A DNA stretch of 64,000 nt from JBCCXL01 sp039191605. Its GTDB lineage: Bacteria > Acidobacteriota > Thermoanaerobaculia > Multivoradales > JAHZIX01. Below the pieces are notes generated by a model, which saw nothing but the letters and a program-made list of their open reading frames with translations, did no database searches and was not told the DNA's origin. Positions 48,301 through 55,200 of this stretch are shown here, piece after piece; the first letter of the stretch is position 1, and each line of letters starts with the position of its first letter. The position numbers were made by a program, and so were the translations under genes. The stretch covers positions 124,001 to 188,000 of the forward strand of contig JBCCXL010000002.1 in NCBI GenBank assembly GCA_039191605.1, read 5' to 3'.

Positions 48301-49187
48301 CCGTCGACCATCAGCCCCAGAGTCCAGGGCTGAGGGTTTCGGGCACTGTGCTGTCGGGTACTGGCCTGTCGAGTACTGGCCAGGCGGGCGACGAAGGCGG
48401 TCCACAGCGCCACCCAAGGGGCCGCGGCGGAGATCTCTTCGCCCTCCTCGTCCTCCTCGGCAGTCACCAGGGCTTCGATAGCCTCGATCTGCTCAGCCGA
48501 GACGGAAACCGGCTGCGTGATGACGGCGCCCTCGCCCCGCGCTCCGCGCTGCGCCAGGGGAAGGCGAGGGGCCTCCGGCAGCTGGGCGACCACCGCCGCC
48601 CAATGGTCCGTCGCCTGCTGCCCCTCCTCGGACTCCAGCATCTCTTCGAGCCAGGCGGTGTAGTGGGCATATTGGAAAGATTCGTCCTCCTCCTCTTCCC
48701 CCGCGACCGGCTCCGCGGGACCGCCCTCCAGCTGCCCTTCCAATACGGCCGCCAATTCGGCCGCCAGGCCGGCGGCGGTACCGGCGTCGCCGTGGAGGGC
48801 GGGCAGCCCCGCCACCAGGGTCCAGCGCCCGTCGCCGCGCTCGAAGGCGGTGACCTGGAGGGAATCCCCCGTGGCCTTGGACTCCTCGCGCCATGCGGCG
48901 GCGATGGCCTCTTCCACGGCCTCATCTTCCCGACCGCTGATGTCGGTGCGGGTAATCGACGGCGGAGCCCCGCCGGGGGTCTCCACCACCAATCCCAGCT
49001 CCTCGATCTGGCGCACGGAGCTGCTCAGCACTTCGTGCTCGGTGGCCATCCGCTGGAGAGCCCCTTCGAGGGAGTCCCCGTCGGCCACGCCCTCGACTTC
49101 CAGCCGCAGAACCGTGCGGGCTTCTAGCCCGGCTCTCTCCCACAGCTGACGCTGGGTAGGAGACAGCGGATAGCCCGTTTCACTCAT
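39357..49187 (-). CDS. NRPS-D: (His-less C-like)-A-PCP-C-A-PCP-C-A-PCP, three Asx modules
   Basis: Elongation subunit of 3276 residues; the ATG at 49187 overlaps the dioxygenase 1 stop. Residues 1-450 are condensation-like, but HHxxxDG reads PALHGDA (129-135), so it is probably non-catalytic. Peptide transfer onto the first A domain would rely on the C domain ending NRPS-B. A1 (A3 motif about 632), A2 (about 1702) and A3 (about 2797) all give pocket D-L-T-K-V-G-E-V-G, matching the Asp/Asn group; the Glu at position seven is as in known Asn codes, while the hydroxylases favour Asp. C2 (about 1225) and C3 (about 2298) keep HHAIIDG. Carriers lie at about 1021, 2094 (GGDSI) and 3216 (GGHSL). The short tail ending MGEL could pair with the docking domain of NRPS-E. 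A3 is nearly identical to the A domain split between E and F. Confidence 0.94.
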   Translation of the reverse strand: MSETGYPLSPTQRQLWERAGLEARTVLRLEVEGVADGDSLEGALQRMATEHEVLSSSVRQIEELGLVVETPGGAPPSITRTDISGREDEAVEEAIAAAWREESKATGDSLQVTAFERGDGRWTLVAGLPALHGDAGTAAGLAAELAAVLEGQLEGGPAEPVAGEEEEDESFQYAHYTAWLEEMLESEEGQQATDHWAAVVAQLPEAPRLPLAQRGARGEGAVITQPVSVSAEQIEAIEALVTAEEDEEGEEISAAAPWVALWTAFVARLASTRQASTRQHSARNPQPWTLGLMVDGRRFAELERMPGLLARAVPVAVPSTSAGATGESLQGAIARWAQPLEEAEEWSDGFDASAHGGATDHPLWGAVGFESVDLGEVFVGAGARVWATEVVSDVTPFALCLRRRSGDSGEGLELLADPRRWSRDAVAELAAAFATLSQNALANPAQPLDQLAVVGETQRARLVEEWARGPEGAPFEPVHRRIAAVADRMPDSVAVEAVQALEGDGEGEALSYGELQRRVQAGAARLRQQGAGGESVVAVLAQPSSFAVVAALAVLESGAACVFLDPTHPEERLAFVAQDAGAQLLIAATEAPQALAELQRVDLEGAGGNVANALASPSEVPSPESLAMVVYTSGSTGRPKGVMVPHGALDGYLQWALKTYGTPSGEEPGAVPLHGSLAFDLAFTSLFVPLLAGGTVVPVPALAGAEGLVRLLEGRGGFSFLKLTPSHLRMLTAALPEERREGAAAALVVGGEALHGADLEAWKYATVWNEYGPTETVVGCVAYAAGSSPWEGEAVPIGRSVAGARAYVLDADLQPLLPGVAGELYIGGSGVTRGYLKRPETSAERFLPDPFSGTSGDRMYRTGDVVRWLGDGTLEYVGRGDDQLKFRGLRLEPGEVEAALAAHPAVREAAVTLRGDADARRLVAFYVAEGEDLPEISELRDFLARWLPEALVPGTFVPLPELPQSAAGKVDRGSLPLLDSAVGVEYTAPRTVEEEILAASWARALGIERVGIDDDFFDLGGDSIRAIPAVSLALERGVQVELAALFAHRTVRRLAATLVEQKPATDAGPVQPFSLLSEEDRERLPEGLEDAYPLSRLQAGMIYHLAARPESGRYHDVFCYQLKVPFDASALEASVAALVARHPALRSRFDLSAYSEPLQLVDPQGPTPLEIHDARDFAADQRAAHTEQWIEQERRRGFDPAEPPLLRFAVHRWSDEEMQLTVSFHHAIIDGWSDATLLLELALDYARALRGLESEIGSPASRHSDFVALERQAIDNPEDEGYWRQHLSGAAATPLPRQRVEDAPPAEEGESGRLRSPLWQTVPVSDELSDGLEAAARRAAVPLKSLLLAAHLRALGSIAGENDVVTCITVNGRPETADGERILGLFLNSMPLRLQLEPGRWIDLARRAFEIERDALSHRRYPLIEIEREITGTSLAETSFYFTNYHLVGGLDVFPELEVKDIIFHEATSFPLVANFHLDAFTRQVRVELTFDRDLFGPRQAKRAGEIYSRVLEAIVADPEARHEALPSLDESAQQQVLVASGAASAATSESGSPASEALFPTRFFAHAASSPEAVALRTEAGEWSYGQLARRAAGLASRLRDAGAAAETVVAIDLPRSPEAVVALLAVLATGAAYLPLERRHPQRRRAALVADAGAVAVISDGASEAVSSGVEIINLREVGEAQAPPLTDLSPEGLAYVLYTSGSTGVPKGVEISHGALAAYLARAHELYGPDGAPVNTVLATSLAFDLTVTSLLLPLASGGSAYLAADGEGIEPLAEAVRAAGRGGVLKLTPSHARLLAGRIDAAAGPDALVLGGEALHGGDLEIWRREAPATRVFNEYGPTEATVGCVVYGAEAGEIADGAVSIGQPMAGMRALVVDRFGHLAPSESPGELWLGGAALARGYRGDPARTAATFLPDPWSQEPGARLYRTGDRVRRDAEGELWFLGRLDRQVKVGGVRIEPGEVEATLRRHPEIRHAAVVAREDEGGEARLVAYAVPEQGVLPSLESLRRYLSERLPEAMVPAVVVPLDTLPLTPHGKLDAAALPSPEGARLGLRTPFVAPRSEAEEVLAAIWGTVLGVDRVGIDDDYFALGGDSIRSLQVVARARQRGLVFPMETLFEHRSVRRLAASLEEAEITAAAIPDVAPFALVPEEDRDQLPEGLEDAYPLARLQAGMLYHREIAPGSGVYHDVIQFHLRAPYDGEALRLAAKAVLSRHPALRSTFHQRNLSEPLVFVHRSPVVELTEMDLRNVDPQEGERLAAVWVLGERQRGFDPEELPLVRYGVHRHGDGSFHFSISFHHAIIDGWSDASMLTELALTYRGFLEQDPYEPEPLTSQFRHFVALERQALEEADFRDFWSSRLDGAEPFRLPPVIGWEGQGGDAVIDRGDRGLDTPEGVLDLPVKLPMELCVALHDLARDAAVPLKSVLLTGHLRVLSLLSGQDEVVTTLTSSGRPETADGQRVLGLFINSLPMRFQVGSESWRALAQEVFAAERETLPRRRFPFAESRQFFGGERPSEVSFYFTHYHIFRHLQRFEELEVLGVRAHEQTSFPLVANFHLDPESPEVEFHLSCDPQRLDRSAAYRLAELYRRVFETMVAAPQDPPQSAELLSAAEREELQASSIGASTEDSSADSSSSAPADVSWDLAEQMESTWAAHGAEDALLWSDGSWSHQRLGTEVRARVAQLRQRGVGPESVVALDLQRSPELVAWMLAVVAAGGAYLPLMPDHPRTRRVQLLHDAGARWVVAPAQAWKGGSIGEVLPSAVERLEPQVGDLESFAEAEPLPTVSSEALAYVLYTSGSTGRPKGVMVSREALGRYLARAAASYGAGGTWLLHTPLVYDLAITGLWLPLLSGGRVVLAPEPLPTMGLAPLVPAGEERPKVKLTPSQARLLGETLTGPAGSGELPEPLHWELVLGGEALSPSDVAWLPSGSRVHDEYGPTEAVVGCTVSSSTVSSAMVPSSAEESAFDEEGRVLGSSGIGVPMPDCSAWVVDDGLVRLPLGVPGELALGGGGLARGYLGQPRETAQRFVPDPYSGEAGARLYRTGDRARWRAESAGQWRLEYLGRGDSQLKVRGIRVEPGEVESTLAALTTVRAAVVEGWSAGGAPATLAAWVVPSTAQRAEDRELFAEALREELIQRLPEAMVPTQWVVLDELPTTEAGKVDRRALPEPGSEAGSVGAFEPPQGELEELLAGLWEEVLERGPVGRSNTFVELGGHSLSATRLVLRIRRQLGTEALGLRDLYDHPTVADLARHLETLNVGTLAMAESAGPREMGEL
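48351..48380. repeat. 15-bp tandem repeat in NRPS-D C-like domain
   Basis: CTGTCGGGTACTGGC followed by CTGTCGAGTACTGGC. It encodes two Ala-Ser-Thr-Arg-Gln units in a loop of the His-less N-terminal domain. Confidence 0.8.
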
Positions 49188-50284
49188 CGCGCGGCCTCCG
49201 CAGCGAGGGAGGCCAGGTCCACCGGGCCGGCCATGGCGGTGAGAATCTGCCTCGAGCCCTCGAAAGGCTCGCGACCGTGGGCCACCAGCATGTTGTCGAG
49301 CATCAGCACGTCGCCCTTACGCCAGGGGAAGGAAATGGTCTCCTGGTGATAGGCGGTGCGCAGCGCTTCCAGGGTTTCGGCCTCGATGGGCGAGCCGTCG
49401 CCGTAGGCGGTGTGGTTCGGCAGCTCGTCTTCGGGGAAGAGCTCCAGGAGCCCTTCCCGCACCGCCTCCGGCAGGGTCGACGGATGGAAGAAGGTGGCGT
49501 GGTTGAACCACACCCGCTCCCCGGTAAGGGGATGGCTGAGGGCCGCCGGGCCCTGGCGGCGAGTGCGCAGTCGATCGCCGTCCAGCCATTCGAATTCGTA
49601 GCCCGCGCCGCGGCAATATTCCTCGACCTCCGGTCGAGAGTCGCTGCCGAAGACGGTGCGCCAGGGCAGCCCCACCAGGTCGCTGAAGTTGCGCAGATAG
49701 AGCACCCCCTTCTCCTCGAAGCGCTGCCGCACCGAATCCGGAATGCGGTCATAGACCCGGCGCACGTCCGCCAGCGGCGTCGCTCCCCCCGCCGCCGGCT
49801 CGATGGCGCAGTGGAAGAAGATCTTGCCGGGCCAGCGGTGGGCGTAGGAGTTCTCGTTGTGGAGGAAGATCGGCTGATCGCTGGGATAGTCGGTGGAGGT
49901 GTAGACGTGCCCGGCGACGGCGTGGCGGGGGGACGATCGCTCCTTGTATTCCAGGGCTTCGCTGGCCATGGTCTCCACCACCTCCTGGAAACGCTCCGGG
50001 GAGTCGACTCGGAAGCCGCGGAAGAGAATGCCGCCAAATTTCCGCAGGTCGCGCTCCAGCTCCTGCTTGTGGGCGCGGCCCCAGCTCAGCAGATCCACGT
50101 CGCTGCGGGTCGGTTCGATGACCAGCGGCAGCTCGCCACATTCGGGCAGCTGGCTGCGCTTCACCGACTCTGCGCCGGCCACTTCGATCTTGCGCGGCTT
50201 GGCTTTTCCAAACCCAGAAAGGCTGGGCTTCTTCAGGCCGGTCTTCTTGAGGCTAGGCTTGGTCAGACTGGGCTTCTTCTTCAT
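49184..50284 (-). CDS. TauD/SyrP-like Fe(II)/2-oxoglutarate dioxygenase 1 (putative beta-hydroxylase)
   Basis: A 366-residue stand-alone oxygenase with HNE at 142-144 (His142, Glu144) and distal His336 in VAHGREPF. It resembles SyrP and the stand-alone aspartyl beta-hydroxylases of siderophore NRPS clusters, which oxidise carrier-tethered Asp at C-beta. The gene lies between NRPS-B and the triple-Asx NRPS-D, with ATGA overlaps on both sides. The first 32 residues form a Lys/Ser/Pro-rich extension with three Lys-Pro-Ser-Leu-type repeats, not expected in the catalytic fold and possibly a docking tail. It is a clear paralogue of dioxygenase 2 (shared GGILFRGF/RALLFRGF and ADVRRV segments) but far from identical, so the two may have different targets or stereochemistry. 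Substrate is inferred. Confidence 0.9.
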   Translation of the reverse strand: MKKKPSLTKPSLKKTGLKKPSLSGFGKAKPRKIEVAGAESVKRSQLPECGELPLVIEPTRSDVDLLSWGRAHKQELERDLRKFGGILFRGFRVDSPERFQEVVETMASEALEYKERSSPRHAVAGHVYTSTDYPSDQPIFLHNENSYAHRWPGKIFFHCAIEPAAGGATPLADVRRVYDRIPDSVRQRFEEKGVLYLRNFSDLVGLPWRTVFGSDSRPEVEEYCRGAGYEFEWLDGDRLRTRRQGPAALSHPLTGERVWFNHATFFHPSTLPEAVREGLLELFPEDELPNHTAYGDGSPIEAETLEALRTAYHQETISFPWRKGDVLMLDNMLVAHGREPFEGSRQILTAMAGPVDLASLAAEAAR

Positions 50285-52203
50285 GGCGTATCGTTCCTCT
50301 CAGAAGGTGATGACTCAGTAGGTATGGCAAGGCGAGAAGGTCGTCGGGCAGCCTGAAAGCGCTGCGATCCCCTGCGCCGAAACTCGGAGCGGGCCGCGGC
50401 GGCGGCCTCCTGCAGGTGCTGGCGAAGACGGTCGAGGAGCTCCCCCACGGCCTGTCCGGCCTCGGCGTCCGCCAGCTGCTGGAGCAGCCAGGCCACCTGG
50501 TCCGTGAGCGCGCGGGCGCGGGATTCCGGAATGCGAGAGACGTCGGCGAGACATTCCAGGCGCAGCTCGTGGCCTGGAGTGATGCGCAGCATCAGCGGGT
50601 AGTTGGAGTGGCCCATGAGCCGCACCTCGGCGAGCTCGAGGCCCGCCGCCTGGACGATGCCGCTGAACACGTTCTGCACCACCAGCACGTTGTCGAAGAG
50701 GGGGGTCTCCCGCTGCAGACCGCTGGCCTCCCGCACTCGGCCCAGAGGGGTTTGCTCGTAGTGGCGGAGGCGCTGAACCTCCTCCTGAAGATCGGTGAGC
50801 CAAAAATCCAGCGGTAGCTCAGGATCCAGGGAGACACGCAGCGGAAGCGTGTTGATGAACAGGCCCACCATGCCCTCCGCTAGATCTAGATCCGGCGGCC
50901 GACCGGCCACCACCGTGCCGAAGAGCACCGACTCCGTCTCCTCGGCGGCGGCGGCGAGCCACAGCGCCCAGGCGGCGTGAATGCGCGTCGCCAGGGTGAT
51001 GCCGTCGTTGCGGGAATGCTCCCGCAGGCGGCGGTAGACCTCTGCCTCGAGGCTTCTCTCCCACTGCTGAAAGCGGGGTTCCTTCCCCGGGCCTCGGTCG
51101 GCGGGCAGCGGTGTCGGTCCTTCGCGACCTTCGTAGACTCCCCGCCAATACTCCGCCGCGGTCTCCGGCTGATGGTGGAGGCACCGGTCGACGTAGGGGC
51201 GGTAGGCCGGCGCCGGCGCCAGGCGCAGGGCCTCACCGTCGGTCTCCGCGGCGTAGAGAGCGAGGAGCTCGCGCACCAAGATCTCCAGCGACCAGGCGTC
51301 GTGGGCGAGGTGATGATGGGTCCACAGCAACCGGAAGCAGGGCTCCCCTTCCTCGTCCGGGCAGCGCACCAGGGAAAGATGGAAGAGGGGCGGACGGTCG
51401 AGCTCCATCGGCCGCACCCGGTCCTCTTCTAAACGCTCCTCCACCCGGCGCCAGGCCTCTTCCGACTCGAGATCGCTCCAGTCGAGGAGCTCGAGGTTCA
51501 GCTCGGCGTCGCGGTGCACCCGCTGGATCGGTCGCTCCACTCCCCGCCACAGGAAGGAGGTGCGCAGCGCCCCGTAGCGCTCCATCAGGCGGTGCCAGGC
51601 ACTTTGGAAGGCGGCGGTGTCGAGGGAGCCGCGAATGGTGGCCAATCCCTGGTCCCGGTAGAGGGCCGGATCGGCGTCGGCGAGGACGTGGAAGAGCATG
51701 CCCTCCTGCACCGGAGTGAGGGGATAGGCGTCCTCTAGATCCGGAGCCTGCTGCTGAAGGCGAGTGATCTGCTCTTCGGACATCTCCAGCAGCGCGAAGG
51801 GAATTTCGACCGCCTCCTCGCTTCCCGGCGCCCCCAGACCGGCGGCTTCACGGGCCGCCTCATCCTTAGCCACCTCGTCGGCGAGTTCAGCGAGCACCGG
51901 GTTGGCGAAGACCTGCTGAGTGGTGAGCACGATGCCGTAGTGGCGAGCTCGAGCCACCATCTGGATGCAGTGGATGGAGTCCCCGCCGATGCGGAAGAAG
52001 TCATCCTTCGCGCCGACCTGTTCCTCCTCCAGGACCTCTTCCCAGATCTCGGCGAGACGGCGGGCGATGGGTCCCGTGGGCTCTTCGTAATCAGGACGCT
52101 CCGGAGTGAGGGACATGCCCTCCTTCTGCAACAGCTCCTCGAGTAGCTTGCGCTTCTCCGGCGAGAGCGCGGCGAGCTCGGCGTCGAGGGTCGGTCGACT
52201 CAT
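50281..52203 (-). CDS. NRPS-B: PCP-C didomain subunit
   Basis: Small NRPS of 640 residues; the ATG at 52203 overlaps the NRPS-A stop. It starts with a charged linker (LSPEKRKLLEELL) that normally precedes or joins modules. A carrier domain follows with RIGGDSIHCIQ (Ser about 75), then one condensation domain from about 125 whose active site reads HHLAHDA (about 297): both His and the Asp are present, with Ala for Gly. There is no A domain, so the carrier must be charged in trans, most simply by the A domain that ends NRPS-A. The C domain would pass the chain to the first A-PCP of NRPS-D. The C-terminal 40 residues are Arg/Ser-rich. The split between A and PCP on two proteins is unusual. Confidence 0.93.
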   Translation of the reverse strand: MSRPTLDAELAALSPEKRKLLEELLQKEGMSLTPERPDYEEPTGPIARRLAEIWEEVLEEEQVGAKDDFFRIGGDSIHCIQMVARARHYGIVLTTQQVFANPVLAELADEVAKDEAAREAAGLGAPGSEEAVEIPFALLEMSEEQITRLQQQAPDLEDAYPLTPVQEGMLFHVLADADPALYRDQGLATIRGSLDTAAFQSAWHRLMERYGALRTSFLWRGVERPIQRVHRDAELNLELLDWSDLESEEAWRRVEERLEEDRVRPMELDRPPLFHLSLVRCPDEEGEPCFRLLWTHHHLAHDAWSLEILVRELLALYAAETDGEALRLAPAPAYRPYVDRCLHHQPETAAEYWRGVYEGREGPTPLPADRGPGKEPRFQQWERSLEAEVYRRLREHSRNDGITLATRIHAAWALWLAAAAEETESVLFGTVVAGRPPDLDLAEGMVGLFINTLPLRVSLDPELPLDFWLTDLQEEVQRLRHYEQTPLGRVREASGLQRETPLFDNVLVVQNVFSGIVQAAGLELAEVRLMGHSNYPLMLRITPGHELRLECLADVSRIPESRARALTDQVAWLLQQLADAEAGQAVGELLDRLRQHLQEAAAAARSEFRRRGSQRFQAARRPSRLAIPTESSPSERNDTP

Positions 52204-55200
52204 GACGAGGAATCTCCTTTTAGGGTGTCGAGACGCGCACGGACCTCTTGTTCCGGCAGGTCACGGACCATCGCTAGCAACGCCTCCAGGCGCTCCTCGG
52301 AGACCTCCGAGGCGGGGGACGGAAGAGCGCGGCGGTCGATCTTGCCGCTGGCGGTGCGGGGTAGCTCCTGGAGAGGAACGAGCTCCGACGGCACCATGAA
52401 ATGAGGCAGTCGAAGGGCCAGCTGGCGGCGGATCTGACCGAGATCCGGCTCTCCATCGGACACCACCAGCCAGGCCACCAGCCGCAGCTGACCCTTGATC
52501 TCTCGCAGGCCGGCAACCGCATCCACCACCCCCGGCTGATCCCGCAGCGCCGCCTCGATCTCCCCAGGCTCGATGCGCTGTCCGCGGAGCTTGATCTGGT
52601 GGTCCAATCGGCCCTCGAACTCGATCACCCCATCCCTGCGCCGCCGCCGGGCGCGGTCGCCGGTGCGGTAGAGGCGCTGCCCCGGGCTCTGGGCCAGAGG
52701 ATCGGGGACGAAGGTCGCCGCGGTGAGCGCTGGCTTTCCAAGGTAGGCCCGAGCCAGCTGGACGCCCCCCAGGGCAAGCTCTCCGGAGACCCCCGCCGGA
52801 GCCGCCCGGAGGTGGCGATCGAGGATGCGCAGCAACGTGTTCGATACCGGCCCCCCGAGGGGGATCGCCGCCGCGACATCCTCCGGCACGCAGGGATGGT
52901 GGGTGACGTCGATGGCCGCTTCGGTGGGGCCATAGAGGTTGTGCAGACCGGGTCCTGGCCCCGGCTCCGTCCCGAGGACATTCCGGGAGCGCGGGGAACG
53001 CGGGAAGCGCTCGAAGAATCTCGCCACCACGTCCGCCGGCAAGGCCTCCCCGCTCACCACCACCCGCCGCAGGGACGCTCCGGCGGCGGAGACCTCCGAC
53101 GTCTCGAGGAAAGAAGCCAGCAGCGAGGGGACGAAGTGCAGGGTGCTGATGCCCGCCGAGCGCACCAGCTCGGCCACCGCCTGCGGGGTGGGCGCAGGGC
53201 CTGGAGGGGCCATCACCACCCGCGCTCCCGCCACCAGAGGCCAGAAGAGCTCCCACAGGGAGACATCGAAGCCGATGGAGGTCTTGTGGAGCACCGCCTC
53301 GCCGCGCTCCAGGCCGAAGGTCTGCTGCATCCAAAGCAGCCGGTTGACGATCGCCCGATGGGAGATACCGGCCCCCTTCGGCCGCCCGGTGGAGCCCGAG
53401 GTGTAGAGCACGTAGGCCAGCTGATCGACGTGGACCGGTGGCACCGAGCCCAAAGACGACAGCCGCGCGTCGGCCTCGCCCTCCTCTACCGCCACCACAT
53501 CGCTTCCCTTGAGCGCCTCGGCGAGGGCCGGCGAGCGCCGCAGCAGAGCGGAGTCCGCCACCACCACCGGCCGGGAGAGTCCCTCGAGGGAGTCCTGGAC
53601 GATCCACTCGAGGCGGCCTCCTGGATGCTCGGGGTCGAGGGGCACGAAGGCGCCTCCCGCCCACAGCACTCCAAGCAGCGCCACCAGCAGCTCCGGGGAG
53701 CGTTCGACACAGACCGCCACCGGCTGGTCGGGCTGCACTCCGGCGGCCACCAGGGCGGTGGCCAGCTGCTCCGAGCGCGCCATCAGCTGGCGATAGCTCA
53801 GCGCGCGATCGCCGCAGCGAACCGCTTCCCGTTCTCCCTCCAGGGCCGCGCGCTCGGCGAGCAGACCGTGGAGAGACTCCCCCTGACCGCGCCACCGAGT
53901 CTGCGTGGCGTTCCAGCGACGCTCCCGCTCGAAATCCGCCGCCAGCAGCTGTGCTCGAGCATGGTGGGGAGCGCGGGGATTAGCCGCCGCGGCGGTGAAT
54001 GCCTCCAGGTAGCTCTCCCCGATCTCCCGAGCCAGGGCGGCGTCGGGGCCACCGTGCTGCGGACCGCGGATGTCGAGGGCCAGCAGCAGACGGCCCGTGC
54101 CGTAGTCCTGATGCACCTGGGCTGTCACCGGGTAATAGGTCTGGTCGCTGGCGTCCCCCCTCAGCACCTCCAACCCCGGAATCTCCTCGAGCTCGCGGTA
54201 GACGTGGAAGTGGGTGAAGTTGAACAGGCCGTCGAAGAGCAGCTCGCCGCCCTGGGACCGCAGCAGCTCAGCCATGGGAAAGCGCCGATGGGGCAGCAGC
54301 TCCCGCTCGGCGTCCATCGCCGCCTGGGCGAGCTGAGCCCAGCTGCGGTTGCCGAGGCGCAGCCGCAGGCCGACGGGATTGAGGAAGAGCCCGAGGGTGC
54401 GCTCGGCGTCGGGACCTTCCGGCCGGCCGTTGAGGAGCATGCCGGTGAGCACGTCGTCTTCGCCGGTGAGGCGCCCCATCACGGCGACGTGGACGGCGAG
54501 GAGCAGGCTCTTGAGGGGCAGCCCCAGCTCCTGGGCCGCCCGCACCAAGGCCGCGGAGACCATCGCATCCACCTCGAAGAAGAGGCGGCGCTCCCCGGCC
54601 TCGCCGCTGGCGGCGGGCAGCCGCCCCCGCGGCGCGTCGTCGAGGACCCGCTGCCAGAACTCCTGACTCTCCTCTGAGGCGAGGGCGTCGAGCTCAAGCT
54701 CGAGATGGTGGCGAGGCGTGGTGCGCAGAGCTTCCCGCGAGGTGCTGCGCCCCGCCGCTTCCGCCGCCTGATCCTCCAGCAGCTCCCGCAGCAGTCGCGC
54801 CACGCTCCAGCCGTCCAGCAGGGGCTCAGCGACGGTGAGCCGGAAGCGCTCGCCCTCGAAGCCGTACTCATCGAAACGGTGGACCGTCACCCGCAGCAGC
54901 GGCGCCTGACTCCAGTCGAAGGGGCGCCGGCTCTCGGCCTGCAGCCAGGCCTCCATGGCCGACTCATCCTGCGACCAGTCGCTGGCTTCCACCACCTCCA
55001 AAACCGGCTCCACCCGGCGATGCACCTTCTGCAGCGGACGGCGGAAGCCGCCGAGGTCGAAGCTCGTACGGAAGATCGGATGGCGGGCGACGAGGGCCTC
55101 CAGGGCCCGCTCCATCGCTCCCCGGTCGAAGCGCCCCTTCACCACCACGCTGGTGACGTAGACCTCGTAGTCTTCGCTGTGCTCGCAGTGGAAGACGAGG

